Positions 48,578 to 60,857 of a DNA stretch of 64,000 nucleotides are shown one piece after another. Where the stretch lies: positions 11,507,326 through 11,571,325 of the forward strand of contig CM055758.1 in NCBI GenBank assembly GCA_029465975.1. Direction: 5' to 3'. The DNA comes from Dallia pectoralis. Lineage: Eukaryota; Chordata; Actinopteri; Esociformes; Umbridae. The first letter of the stretch is position 1, and each line of letters begins with the position of its first letter. The position numbers were made by a program, and so were the translations under genes. The notes below the pieces were generated by a model. The model did not search any database, had not been told where the DNA came from, and saw only the letters and a list, made by a program, of their open reading frames with translations.

Positions 48578-51500
48578 ATGGTATGTCTAAAAATACAATA
48601 AGTATTCGTATTTGTGCTATATCCTGTTTTAGTGCTTGTATTTTGATGTAAAGTTTGGTTGCCTTGTTACAGTAATATCCACTCTTATATGTTCGTTTTT
48701 AAGTGTGTAAAGCCTGTTGGTTTGTTGGCTAGCTCACCAGATGATAGATGAACGATCACATGATATAGAGCTGAAAATGGGTCTGAATGCAACACTTTCT
48801 CCAATCTGCATTGGATTTTACTTTTATCTACATTTGTTATATTTAGAAAAATATTTTGTAATAGATGTAATGAGATTGAACTCGAGTAGTTAGGTACGGG
48901 TAATTGTTTTCCTGTCGTTAACAGGGGAACTTGGATGTGTTTAAATCTCGTTGTTAATGTCTACATAACTGACCATTCCGTACTCAGTCTCTCATTCTTT
49001 ACACATATCTGATCTAACTTGTCAAATTAATGTATTTTGTATGCATTCAGTACTTTTAGGTTTTGTATTCATGTTGACTTGGATCTTTGCTCATTTGTCA
49101 TTGCATTTCTAATGTAAACCAAACGTTAGTGCTCTTAACAAGAGGCACTTCATATGTTTTTATCTAAACTATGACCAACTTACAATTAAGGCTATTTACT
49201 ATTTTCACTTAGCTAACACTTATTTGTTTGGAATGTTTCGTTGCTGTATTCATCCACTTTTCATTTCTAATTTACGTTTTCACTCTTGTCCCATCTGGTT
49301 TTCTTCTTTAATCTCCAATCTTTGACCATGCTTAATGTCCATCCCTCCATGCACATCCTGCTTTTTACCCATGTTTCCCACTCCCTTCCCACACTCCCCT
49401 GTCTCCAATCAACCTCTGCATTGTAATCAGGCTGGTCACCGGGTAAGTGTCCTGCTCTCAGTTGGACCCAGCCGCCTGCATATTCTACCTCCTCTGTATG
49501 CTTGTTTTGGAGACTAATCTGGATGGATTGCTGGCAGTAACTCTTCATACATGCTCTGTGGTTTTGGCTTGTAATGATGTACTGGTGACGGTGCATGTAA
49601 TTTACTTCATCCATTGACTCAAACACACAAGTACACACCTACAACTTTGCCCTGAAATCAGGTGATAATATTGAAAAATTTAGAACAATCTGTTTACATT
49701 GAAAAATTGTATCGCATACCGAGTTTGGACAGAGACCGTTCGCTGGTTAGAGGGTGTCTTACAATGATCTTTTTGGTGTCTGTGTGTGGTGTAATAATGT
49801 ATATTAACTTTTCTTTCGTCTGAAGTGAAGCTTATTTGATTAGTTCTGGGTCAACTGGACAAACACATCTAGGGGGTGGTCTGCCTTTTCAGAATGAGAC
49901 CAAAAGCTTTAGTCCTTGACCAAATTTGATAAACGCAATAGTATTTTCTATTTTGATTTATTGAGTGTTGTTTGCCATATCAACATACAGTGATATTTAA
50001 ACACACCATTATCTTCCAACTCAAGGACCAAAGTTGTGTTGTTTTTAAGACTCATGAAAATATAGCATATGTTTTTAAATGCTAATTCTATTAATTCCTT
50101 TAATTGACGGTTTTGGACCTGAAACTTAATGCCACCCACCTTACATTTAATTATATTTTATGGCACAGCCCTGTATATTTCTGTATAACTATTGCTAACA
50201 TCTGTCTATCCACTGTTTTATGCCAGTTAGTACTGGTGTTAGGTGACCTGCACATCCCCCACCGATGCAACACCCTCCCAGCCAAGTTCAAGAAGTTACT
50301 GGTGCCAGGCAAGATCCAGCACATCCTGTGTACGGGAAACCTCTGCACCAAGGAGACTTATGATTACCTGAAGACCCTGGCTGGGGATGTACACATCGTC
50401 AGGGGAGACTTCGATGAGGTTTCTATATCCTGCTTTATTAACAAATTAACTATACCTAAACATGTATGTGCTAATTCAATCGGTTAGAACTAGGGGTGGA
50501 CAGTATGACCGGTTTGAAAATATACCGGTATGGATTTTGACTATACAGCGCTTACTGCCGTAGAGCCTTCCGGAGAGAACTGCTTTAGGCTATGTCAGCG
50601 TCAGCCGATGTCAGCAAATCCTGTGGAAAACAGGAGATCCCATATCGCCTTGTTTATGAACAAAATGTCTGCAAGTGCTGCACTCAATGAAGAGGATTTT
50701 GTCAAAAAGACCAGTGCAACTTCCTTCATATGGACATGGTTCGGGTTTAAATAGTCAGACAGAGCAGGAAACAGTAATCTGCAGAGTACGTCGGACAACA
50801 GTGGCTGTGATGGGTGGTAACACAAGAAATCTGTTCTATCACTTTTCAAAACCTTTAATCTATTAATACAATTCAGATTATATCCATTGCTGATATGCAG
50901 TTGCCATACCAGTGCTCTACCCCTTCAGATGCATATATATAGAAAAACGAATATATATATGTGATATATATTGTGTGTATGTATATATATCTCTTCAAAT
51001 TACACCGGGATATGTATTTTAGGCCATACCGACCAGCCCAAGTTAGAACAGTGAATTAACCGTAGTGTGCTTTCTACCTTCTCCGGCTTACAGAACCTAA
51101 ACTACCCGGAGCAGAAGGTGGTGACGGTGGGTCAGTTTAAAATCGGCCTCATTCATGGGCATCAGGTGATACCGTGGGGGGATATGGCCAGCCTGGCTCT
51201 GCTGCAGAGGCAGCTTGACGTGGACATCCTCATCTCTGGACACACGCACAAGTTTGAGGCCTTTGAAAATGAGAACAAGTTCTACATCAACCCCGGCTCA
51301 GCAACCGGAGCCTACAATGCACTGGAAAGGTAATGGTGGAATTTATATATACCGGTACATATACATTAATACACCTTATATTTGTAGTGTCATTTACCAA
51401 GTGTTATATCGACCACCAAGTGTTACATTGGTGTGTAAAGTGCCAATTCTCTCTTTGGGTTCTTGTCAGCAACATCATCCCGTCCTTTGTATTGATGGAC

Positions 51501-51587
51501 ATCCAAGCATCCACAGTGGTGACGTACGTCTACCAGCTCATTGGAGATGACGTCAAAGTAGAGAGAATTGAGTACAAGAAATCTTAA
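48578..51587 (+). CDS. vps29: Vacuolar protein sorting 29 (retromer subunit)
   Basis: Retromer core subunit with a metallophosphoesterase fold; with VPS35 and VPS26 it recycles cargo from endosomes to the Golgi or cell surface. Coding exons: 48578-48580 (only the ATG), optional 49431-49442 (AGHR), 50227-50418, 51094-51329, 51470-51587. Without the microexon the protein is 182 residues, the same as human; with it 186. The metal-site pattern is preserved: D8 and H10 in GDLHIP, N39 in CTGNL, D62 in RGDFDE, H86 in HGHQ, and H115 and H117 in SGHTHKF. Phases (0, 0, 2) match exactly. Intron 50419-51093 contains a hAT relic. The start is chosen because the ATG abuts a GT donor, as in other vertebrates. 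Confidence 0.96.
49431..49442 (+). CDS. vps29: vps29 optional 12-bp microexon (AGHR)
   Basis: GCTGGTCACCGG, flanked by acceptor 'tgtaatcag' and donor 'gtaagt'. It encodes Ala-Gly-His-Arg, the residues that distinguish the longer vertebrate VPS29 isoform (MAGHRLVLVLGD) from the short one (MLVLVLGD). Inclusion keeps phase 0. Confidence 0.88.
50491..51041 (+). mobile_element. hAT transposon relic in vps29 intron, with BED-finger fragment
   Basis: 551 bp flanked by a perfect 8-bp target-site duplication gttagaac (50483-50490 and 51042-51049). The left end taggggtggacagtatgacc matches the reversed right end ttgggctggtcggtatggcc at 14 of 20 positions. The interior encodes, across one frameshift near 50750, a BED-type zinc-finger N-terminus: SATSFIWTWFGFK (50710-50750), then TVICRVRRTTVAVMGGNTRN (50770-50825) and FYHF. 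The second zinc-binding Cys is changed to Arg (CRVR for CxxC). The rest of the transposase is gone. Confidence 0.85.
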
Positions 51588-51812
51588 AGTCCGGGCAGAT
51601 TGGATGAAACCCGGTGTGCTGTCATTCACTAGATTTATTGTTTCATTCCTTTCTGCAGCTCCAACCATGTCACCACAATACTAATGCTGTACCATAACTG
51701 TTTAACTAAATACATCTGTATTGTTATATCGTCAGCACTGGTTGGGTTCGACCCAACATAAGGTGTCTGCAGAGAATGCAATTAGTCACATGGGTTTGCA
51801 AAATCATGTTCA

Positions 51813-51818
51813 AATAAA
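51813..51818 (+). terminator. vps29: vps29 polyadenylation signal AATAAA
   Basis: AATAAA 226 bp after the vps29 stop codon (gttcaaataaatac). A further AATAAA is at about 51933. Confidence 0.6.
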
Positions 51819-51839
51819 TACTTGCTACTTTCTTATTTT

Positions 51840-52786
51840 ACATATTTTTTTGTAAAATGTCCTGTAGGTATGTCATTATCTTTATGCCCTTTATTGTCTT
51901 GCAGTGAGCCTTCACTCACTCAATTCTCACACAATAAATGTTGTGGATCATTACATTTCAATCACTTTTTGAAACTGCAGAGAAAAGGTGTGCCGGTGCC
52001 TCACATACTAGAAGTAGTACACTGGTTGGAAGTGGATGCCAATATAAAAATACACAATGTTTTGATGGAAACCTTTGGGTCAGAACAACAATTTGGTCCT
52101 TAAGCAGACACTAATAACTCACAGCAGTGAGTGCATCTATTCTCATGTTTTAGTTTTTTTATTTAGTTTGTCCTTATTTGTGGACTGAAGATTGTTAGAA
52201 TGATTTTCACCATAATCTTTGGTTCATGATGCTTGCTCTTGCTATTAAAAAATTATATGTTTTTTTTGTCTCATGATTTAACATGACCTCTGGATCCACA
52301 TATAGGACCTTGTCCCTTAAAGCCTAAACTTGAAAGTCTTTATTGTAGTACATTAATCTGGACAGACAAAACCGTTTTTACCTTATAATTACATATTAGT
52401 GTCTCATATTTTAACTATGAGACTAGGTTGAATATTTTATTACTAATATTAGATTTATACTTTTGAGTATATTTAATAGGAAATGCTTTATGTCTATTTA
52501 GGAAATCAGTGTAAAATATAATTTGAATAATAATTTTGAACACGGCGTCGACAACTGATCAATCCAATAAAGCTATCAAAGGATATCAAGCCGAGATCGG
52601 ATTGGTAAAGGATGTGAGGTGTCTGAATGGAGGTACGATAGGATGCTGTTGATAGAAGGCTGGCAAGCTTGAAGTTAAAGTCGAGGGCGAAGAGTTAAGT
52701 GTTTTGGGAAGCAACGCGAAGGTGTGGGGTGAAGGTATCGACGGATTCGTTTCAGAAGGAAGCCTCATACTCAACGGTCCCAGAGT
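51840..52786. other. vps29 downstream region, no gene
   Basis: AT-rich to about 52530, then a GC-richer 250-bp block (52540-52790) with no recognised protein match. The block ends where the minisatellite begins and may be a repeat fragment. Confidence 0.4.
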
Positions 52787-55700
52787 GACATCTGATAAGC
52801 ACCACTACACTCACAAATACATACAGTATAATATATATATAAATGAGTGACACCCCATAAGCACCACCACACTCACAAATACATACAGTATAATATATAT
52901 ATAAATGAGTGACACCCCATAAGCACCACCACACTCACTAATACATACAGTATAATATATATATAAATGAGTGACACCCCATAAGCACCACCACACTCAC
53001 TAATACATACAGTATAATATATATATATATGAGTGACACCCCATAAGCACCACCACACTCACTAATACATACAGTATAATATATATATATATGAATGACA
53101 CCCCATAAGCACCACCACACTCAGTAATACATACAGTATAATTTATATATAAATGAGTGACACCCCATAAGCACCACCACACTCACTAATACATACAGTA
53201 TAATATATATATAAATGAGTGACACCCCATAAGCACCGCCACACTCAGTAATACATACAGTATAATATATATATAAATGAGTGACACCCCATAAGCACCA
53301 CCACACTCACTAATACATACAGAATAATATATATATATATATGAGTGACACCCCATAAACACCACCACACTCACTAATACATACAGTATAATATATATAT
53401 ATAAATGAGTGACACCCCATAAACACCACCACACTCACCAATACATACAGTATAATATATAAATATATATATGAGTGACACCCCATAAACACCACCACAC
53501 TCACTAATACATACAGTATAATATATATATATAAATGAGTGACACCCCATAAACACCACCACACTCACCAATACATACAGTATAATATATAAATATATAT
53601 ATGAGTGACACCCCATAAGCACCACCACACTCACCAATACATACAGTATAATATATAAATATATATATGAGTGACACCCCATAAGCACCACCACACTCAC
53701 CAATACATACAGTATAATATATAAATATATATATGAGTGACACCCCATAAGCACCACCACACTCACCAATACATACAGTATAATATATAAATATATATAT
53801 GAGTGACACCCCATAAGCACCACCACACTCACAAATACATACAGTATAATATATATATATAAATGAGTGACACCCCATAAGCACCACCACACTCAGTAAT
53901 ACATACAGTATAATTTATATATAAATGAGTGACACCCCATAAGCACCACCACACTCACTAATACATACAGTATAATATATATATAAATGAGTGACACCCC
54001 ATAAGCACCACCACACTCACTAATACATACAGAATAATATATATATATATATGAGTGACACCCCATAAACACCACCACACTCACTAATACATACAGTATA
54101 ATATATATATATAAATGAGTGACACCCCATAAACACCACCACACTCACTAATACATACAGTATAATATATATATATATGAGTGACACCCCATAAACACCA
54201 CCACACTCACCAATACATACAGTATAATATATAAATATATATATGAGTGACACCCCATAAACACCACCACACTCACTAATACATACAGTATAATATATAA
54301 ATATATATATGAGTGACACCCCATAAGCACCACCACACTCACCAATACATACAGTATAATATATAAATATATATATGAGTGACACCCCATAAGCACCACC
54401 ACACTCACTAATACATACAGTATAATATATAAATATATATATGAGTGACACCCCATAAGCACCACCACACTCACCAATACATACAGTATAATATATAAAT
54501 ATATATATGAGTGACACCCCATAAGCACCACCACACTCACTAATACATACAGTATAATATATAAATATATATATGAGTGACACCCCATAAGCACCACCAC
54601 ACTCACCAATACATACAGTATAATATATAAATATATATATGAGTGACACCCCATAAACACCACCACACTCACTAATACATACAGTATAATATATATATAT
54701 ATATGAGTGACACCCCATAAACACCACCACACTCACTAATACATACAGTATAATATATAAATATATATATGAGTGACACCCCATAAGCACCACCACACTC
54801 ACTAATACATACAGTATAATATATATATATATGAGTGACACCCCATAAACACCACCACACTCACTAATACATACAGTATAATATATATATATAAATGAGT
54901 GACACCCCATAAACACCACCACACTCACTAATACATACAGTATAATATATATATATATGAGTGACACCCCATAAGCACCACCACACTCACTAATACATAC
55001 AGTATAATATATATATATAAATGAGTGACACCCCATAAGCACCACCACACTCACCAATACATACAGTATAATATATATATATATGAGTGACACCCCATAA
55101 GCACCACCACACTCACCAATACATACAGTATAATATATATATATATATGAGTGACACCCCATAAGCACCACCACACTCACCAATACATACAGTATAATAT
55201 ATATATAAATGAGTGACACCCCATAAGCACCACCACACTCACTAATACATACAGTATAATATATATATAAATGAGTGACACCCCATAAGCACCACCACAC
55301 TCACTAATACATACAGTATAATATATATATATATGAGTGACACCCCATAAACACCACCACACTCAGTAATACATACAGTATAATATATATATAAATGAGT
55401 GACACCCCATAAGCACCACCACACTCACTAATACATACAGTATAATATATATATATATAAATGAGTGACACCCCATAAGCACCACCACACTCACTAATAC
55501 ATACAGTATAATATATATATAAATGAGTGACACCCCATAAGCACCACCACACTCAGTAATACATACAGTATAATATATATATAAATGAGTGACACCCCAT
55601 AAGCACCACCACACTCACCAATACATACAGTATAATATATAAATATATATATGAGTGACACCCCATAAGCACCACCACACTCACCAATACATACAGTATA

Positions 55701-57180
55701 ATATATAAATATATATAAATGAGTGACACCCCATAAGCACCACCACACTCACTAATACATACAGTATAATATATATATAAATGAGTGACACCCCATAAGC
55801 ACCACCACACTCAGTAATACATACAGTATAATATATATATAAATGAGTGACACCCCATAAGCACCACCACACTCACCAATACATACAGTATAATATATAA
55901 ATATATATATGAGTGACACCCCATAAGCACCACCACACTCACCAATACATACAGTATAATATATAAATATATATAAATGAGTGACACCCCATAAGCACCA
56001 CCACACTCACCAATACATACAGTATAATATATATATATATGAGTGACATTCCATAAACACCACCACACTCACTAATACATACAGTATAATATATATATAT
56101 AAATGAGTGACACCCCATAAGCACCACCACACTCACCAATACATACAGTATAATATATATATATAAATGAGTGACACCCCATAAGCACCACCACACTCAC
56201 CAATACATACAGTATAATATATATATATATAAATGAGTGACACCCCATAAGCACCACCACACTCACTAATACATACAGTATAATATATATATATATGAGT
56301 GACACCCCATAAGCACCACCACACTCAGTAATACATACAGTATAATATATATATAAATGAGTGACACCCCATAAGCACCACCACACTCAGTAATACATAC
56401 AGTATAATATATATATAAATGAGTGACACCCCATAAGCACCACCACACTCACTAATACATACAGTATAATATATATATATATGAGTGACACCCCATAAGC
56501 ACCACCACACTCACTAATACATACAGTATAATATATATATATATGAGTGACACCCCATAAGCACCACCACACTCACTAATACATACAGTATAATATATAT
56601 ATAAATGAGTGACACCCCATAAGCACCACCACACTCAGTAATACATACAGTATAATATATATATAAATGAGTGACACCCCATAAGCACCACCACACTCAC
56701 TAATACATACAGTATAATATATATATATATGAGTGACACCCCATAAGCACCACCACACTCACCAATACATACAGTATAATATATATATATATGAGTGACA
56801 CCCCATAAGCACCACCACACTCACCAATACATACAGTATAATATATATATATATGAGTGACACCCCATAAACACCACCACACTCACCAATACATACAGTA
56901 TAATATATATATATATGAGTGACACCCCATAAGCACCACCACACTCACCAATACATACAGTATAATATATATATATAAATGAGTGACACCCCATAAGCAG
57001 CACCACACTCACTAATACATACAGTATAATATATATATATAAATGAGTGACACCCCATAAGCACCACCACACTCACCAATACATACAGTATAATATATAT
57101 ATATAAATGAGTGACACCCCATAAGCACCACCACACTCACTAATACATACAGTATAATATATATATAAATGAGTGACACC
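52787..57180. repeat. ~63-bp minisatellite, roughly 68 units (4.4 kb)
   Basis: The unit is gagtgacaccccataagcac, then caccacactcact, then aatacatacagtataata and a variable TA stretch. The core is almost invariant while the TA tract varies (about 62-70 bp per unit). Common variants: cactcac(t/c)aata against cactcagtaata, and cataagc against cataaac. Variant types are clustered, for example runs with 'atataaatatatatat' at 53440-53800 and 54210-54780. The array is open on the minus strand over long stretches, but repeated peptides such as CGGAYGVSLIYIYI are artefacts of the repeat. The first unit (about 52787-52850) is degenerate. Confidence 0.95.
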
Positions 57181-58265
57181 CTCACTTTTGCTCTGTGTTC
57201 CAGCATTTTTGTGGAACTCTACTTTGAGTGCAGGCGGGTGCCCATGTTGACACCAATATTTCCTGAAGGTGAATGAGATCGTCATGGTCAGCGAACAGTT
57301 GTTTCATCTTTACAAGATAATAGTAATTGTAATTTTATTTCTACAATAATACCCAGGTAGGCCCCTGTGAGGAACTATATTTTACACAATTATGTACATC
57401 AATTACTATACTGTAACTGTAAAGATTGCCCATCTTGCCCCACACAGCCTCTCCTCTCTTCCACTTTTCAGATGTATGGCCACAGACTAGTGTGAATGTC
57501 TGCGTCACTTGGACAACTCCAAACCTGACAGCTAAACCTAAACTGAGAGACCAAACATTGTGCAAGGCTACATAGGTTATTAACTAGTTGATGTTAGATG
57601 ACAAGTCTTCTACTGTCCCATTTGTCTTCACGACGACAGACCTTCGTCTTCTCAGATGTTCACATGAAAAAGTAATTAAATGTATTATTTGTAAGAAAGT
57701 CCTCTGAAAAGGTTTAATGACATGCAATATTTACCGTTTTTTTTAGAACCGAAGCCACTCTGGATAAGAGTGCCTGCTTGAATACTGAAATGTATTAGAG
57801 ACCGAAAAGTATTGATGGAGCCTGATGGTGGGACTCGTTCACAGAAATGCTGTTCACGTTAAACTACAACACAATCCGACACACCTTTTATCACCTGTTA
57901 CCATGTAAGAACACCATTATTGTGGACACACTGGGTACTCTAACAAGGGCATAGATTGATAAAAAATCTGCTTTCATAACATTAGCAAAATAGAACAAAA
58001 CATCACATGTATGTGATTTGCAAATTAACTCCATGTTCTGTAAACTATCTTCATGTCATAGCATTGTCACTGATATACCTTATCCATCCATTCTGGAGTG
58101 CAACGTTAATCTGATACTAGGACAGAATCACATCAACTGCAAGCATTCAAATTAATGCATTTTTATTTGTATATTAGATCGATATATGTAGGTCTGCAGC
58201 AGGAATAGGACTGAATTACCTTACTGTGTCTTAAGTTCAGGATAATTAGTCACATAGGTTGTTAG
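57181..58265. other. intergenic, no supported gene
   Basis: No ORF with a recognised domain. The 57190-57285 segment on the minus strand reads KYWCQHGHPPALKVEFHKN, which might be a repeat-derived peptide, but I cannot identify it. Confidence 0.35.
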
Positions 58266-58559
58266 TCAAGCAGAGGGTTTCTGGATGAGTTGATGGGTTG
58301 ATTGGTTGATGGTTGGTTGATCATTAGAGACGTTCTCCATAAGGATGCGTTGAACCTCGTTCTCTAGATCCTCCAGCCTCCGGTACCAGTCCTGGAGATT
58401 CTTCATTTCAGGGGTTATGTCCCGGCTGGAGCTCTGGTCCATTTGACTCTCAGTGGCAGAAGGGTAGATGTTGATTTCTGAACTTTTCTGACAACCTTGA
58501 GTAGAGCTCAGGTGTTGTATTGAGCTGTTGTGGTCTTGGTCACATGTCATCTTGGTCAT
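58266..58559 (-). CDS. unknown 97-residue ORF overlapping the preceding one
   Basis: Minus-strand ORF (MTKMTCDQDHNSSIQ...) that overlaps the end of the 299-codon ORF by 20 bp in a different frame. It contains a short amphipathic segment LQDWYRRLEDLENEVQRIL that looks like a coiled coil, then a polar tail. It may be the true C-terminal end of the same gene, reached by a splice event or broken off by a frameshift in or near 58540-58594, where both frames are open. No function can be assigned. Confidence 0.3.
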   Translation of the reverse strand: MTKMTCDQDHNSSIQHLSSTQGCQKSSEINIYPSATESQMDQSSSRDITPEMKNLQDWYRRLEDLENEVQRILMENVSNDQPTINQSTHQLIQKPSA

Positions 58560-59439
58560 CAGCAGTTTTAGCCTCAGCAGAGAGGAGTGAACTCAGATTG
58601 GGACTTGACAGATCAGAACTTGACGGGTAAGAATTTGACAGATCTGTCCCTGAGAAGCGAAATCCCGATGTCATAGAGCAAGATGTGCTGGAACCTGACT
58701 TATCTCCCCAGTGAGAAGGGCTGGATTGGTATAAATTAACCATTTTCACCCATTGTCTACAGTATATGCTGCCAGCTTGCTTCTTACCAGTGGACTTGTC
58801 TCTCCTGTCTTCTGGAAAGTACATGGATGGTACACCTGGCAACACCTGCCACTCGAATGGTCTGTCCAGGGATTCAATGCCCCTCAGTGCCGACGACAGT
58901 GATGAGAAGGTTCTGCAACATTGTTGTCCTGAACAGTGGTGGGTAGAATGTCTGGAGGAGGGCTTGTTTGAAGCTAACTCTGGAGTTATGCAGATCTGCT
59001 TGACACGAGTTTTGTTCCAACCAGAATAATCTGTTGTTTGAGATCCTGTTGATCGTCCTTTCTTGTCTTTAGATGTTCTGGGATCTTTTCCTGGGTCTCG
59101 TTTTTGCTGATCTCTTTTCCTTCGTCTGGATATAGAAGATTCGTTGTTTGATTCTTCATTGCCATGGTCTGGTTTCCGGGTTCTAGAGGTCCAGTCTGGT
59201 GTTTTTTTTATTCTCTTTAAGCAATATCTATGCTTACCAAAGGGAACAGACGAGGTTTCTTTTTTGTGGTAGTCATGTTTTGCGTCATAATCTTCCGTTT
59301 CATTACAGAAACAGGAAAGCATTAAAAGAAAACGGAAGGCAGCCACAACTGGATGGGTTTTCTTCCTTTTCTTTTGCACATCTTCTTCTAAACGCTCAGT
59401 TTGCCTTCTCGGGGCAGTTGGGCTTTGAGCATTACCCAT
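58540..59439 (-). CDS. unknown 299-residue basic, Ser-rich protein
   Basis: Open frame of 299 codons on the minus strand, starting MGNAQSPTAP, a good N-myristoylation signal (Gly2, Ser6). After a Lys/Arg cluster (KKRKKTH) comes a short hydrophobic stretch (AAFRFLLMLSCF), then a long polar region rich in Lys, Arg and Ser (RRRKRDQQKRDPG, SKDKKGRS), then FEWQVLPGVPSMYFPEDRR and KMVNLYQSS, and a Ser-rich acidic tail. I do not recognise a family. The length without stops, the Met context and unbiased composition suggest a real gene, but a chance ORF is not excluded. No intron was needed. The ORF ends in ATGTGA, overlapping a second ORF (58266-58559) in another frame. Confidence 0.45.
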   Translation of the reverse strand: MGNAQSPTAPRRQTERLEEDVQKKRKKTHPVVAAFRFLLMLSCFCNETEDYDAKHDYHKKETSSVPFGKHRYCLKRIKKTPDWTSRTRKPDHGNEESNNESSISRRRKRDQQKRDPGKDPRTSKDKKGRSTGSQTTDYSGWNKTRVKQICITPELASNKPSSRHSTHHCSGQQCCRTFSSLSSALRGIESLDRPFEWQVLPGVPSMYFPEDRRDKSTGKKQAGSIYCRQWVKMVNLYQSSPSHWGDKSGSSTSCSMTSGFRFSGTDLSNSYPSSSDLSSPNLSSLLSAEAKTADDQDDM

Positions 59440-59465
59440 CTGCGCTCAAATATAGTCTTCTATAA

Positions 59466-60850
59466 TAGTCTTAATATTGGTTTTGAGTTGTCAAAGTGAG
59501 AAAAATAGACAGAAAATACTTTGGTGCTCTCTCCTAAGTAATATGAAGCGATATGAGGATCTCATCAAACGTGACAGGCTTTATAAGAACACAGGCATTA
59601 TGACACCTATCCTTGGCAACTGGTCTTAACAACATCATGTTGGGATCCAGTCAGGTGACGTGAAAACTGGTGGTGCAGTAAGACTAGATGACAAAACAAT
59701 GGGCTCAAATAGGAGTTAAAATGGAGGAAGCTGAAAATATGAAAGAATACTGCAGATAAGACACTTACAGATATCTGGATGAGGCTAAAAGCACTGGAGC
59801 CATTACAAACTCTGTTGTACTACAATATATTATATTCATATTTTTGCAAAACATGTCATTGGCTGCAGCAGATTAAGTCGCTGAGTCCTAAGGATGTTTT
59901 CCTGAATCTGGAGGGAAATTCATGAAGGTAGTGGCATAGGTTGGATGGTGACAGAGCAAACGTTTTCTAAATAAAGGTGAACTACTTACTATATGAAAAG
60001 TGACGTCTGGCTATTTTCACAGTGGGAAAATAATTGTCCTCATGTGACATCCAACCCAAATCACCAAGTACATGTTGTGAGCTTATCTAGACCACATCCG
60101 TCCGGACATATCGTAAAGACAAAACGTTTAGGAATTAAGTATTGGAGATTTCCTTTCTTGTACCACGGACACACAATGCACATCTGCCCGTCAAACTCCT
60201 GATCACATCGGAGAAAATAACAAACAAGGAGCACAGAAACAGAGGTAATGTGAGTGTTTACATCTACACTTTTGTAGTTTAGAAAACACTCTTAGCTATG
60301 AGTGGGGCGCTATGTCAACTGTTTTTCCTTGATACCATTTAAAAACAGTTGACATAAGTCCCTGTAAGTGTTTTCTGAAATTATCCTCCACAGTGTTTCG
60401 CCGAGGCAATAGTTACTGAGAGTTGGAGAGGAACAGCAGCTAAAGCAGAGCGAAGCTGCTTAGTAAACATCATGGACAATTCAGATGCAGTTTATACATC
60501 ACAGACTCAACAGTGACAGAAAGGAAGTAGTGGGTGAAAATAAAGTCCAGATAGTTCACACACACCTCAATATCTCCCTCCTGCAGTGGTCCACCTGAAT
60601 CTGTCAAGATAGAATAAACTGAACTTACAGTATAACTGGTATTTAATGTCTGACAGAAATGGCACTAAAACGAATCAACAAGTTTATTAAAACTGCATTT
60701 AAAGGCCTTAAAGGTATTCTGACTATCATGTGACATGGGAAGTGGTATAGTTCCTAGGGGTGTAATCAATTTATTCAGTTTCCCAAAATTCTTTGTACAC
60801 AAAACCAACATAAATTGATGGCCCAATTCTTACGGTAACAGCGCATATCC
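59466..60850. other. intergenic, no supported gene
   Basis: Contains a perfect 16-bp inverted repeat with a 14-base loop at 60311-60356 and otherwise AT-rich sequence. No credible ORF. Confidence 0.4.
60311..60356. repeat. perfect 16-bp inverted repeat (hairpin)
   Basis: tatgtcaactgttttt at 60311-60326 and its exact reverse complement at 60341-60356, separated by 14 bases. It has no poly-T terminator context and no known RNA family. Confidence 0.85.
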
Positions 60851-60857
60851 ATGGCGT

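Noticed and set aside
52752..57285. Dozens of minus-strand ORFs such as CGGAYGVSLIYIYI repeats, the longest 426 codons (54020-55300)
   Set aside because: Products of the 63-bp minisatellite; peptide repeats track the DNA unit and shift frame with the TA tract.
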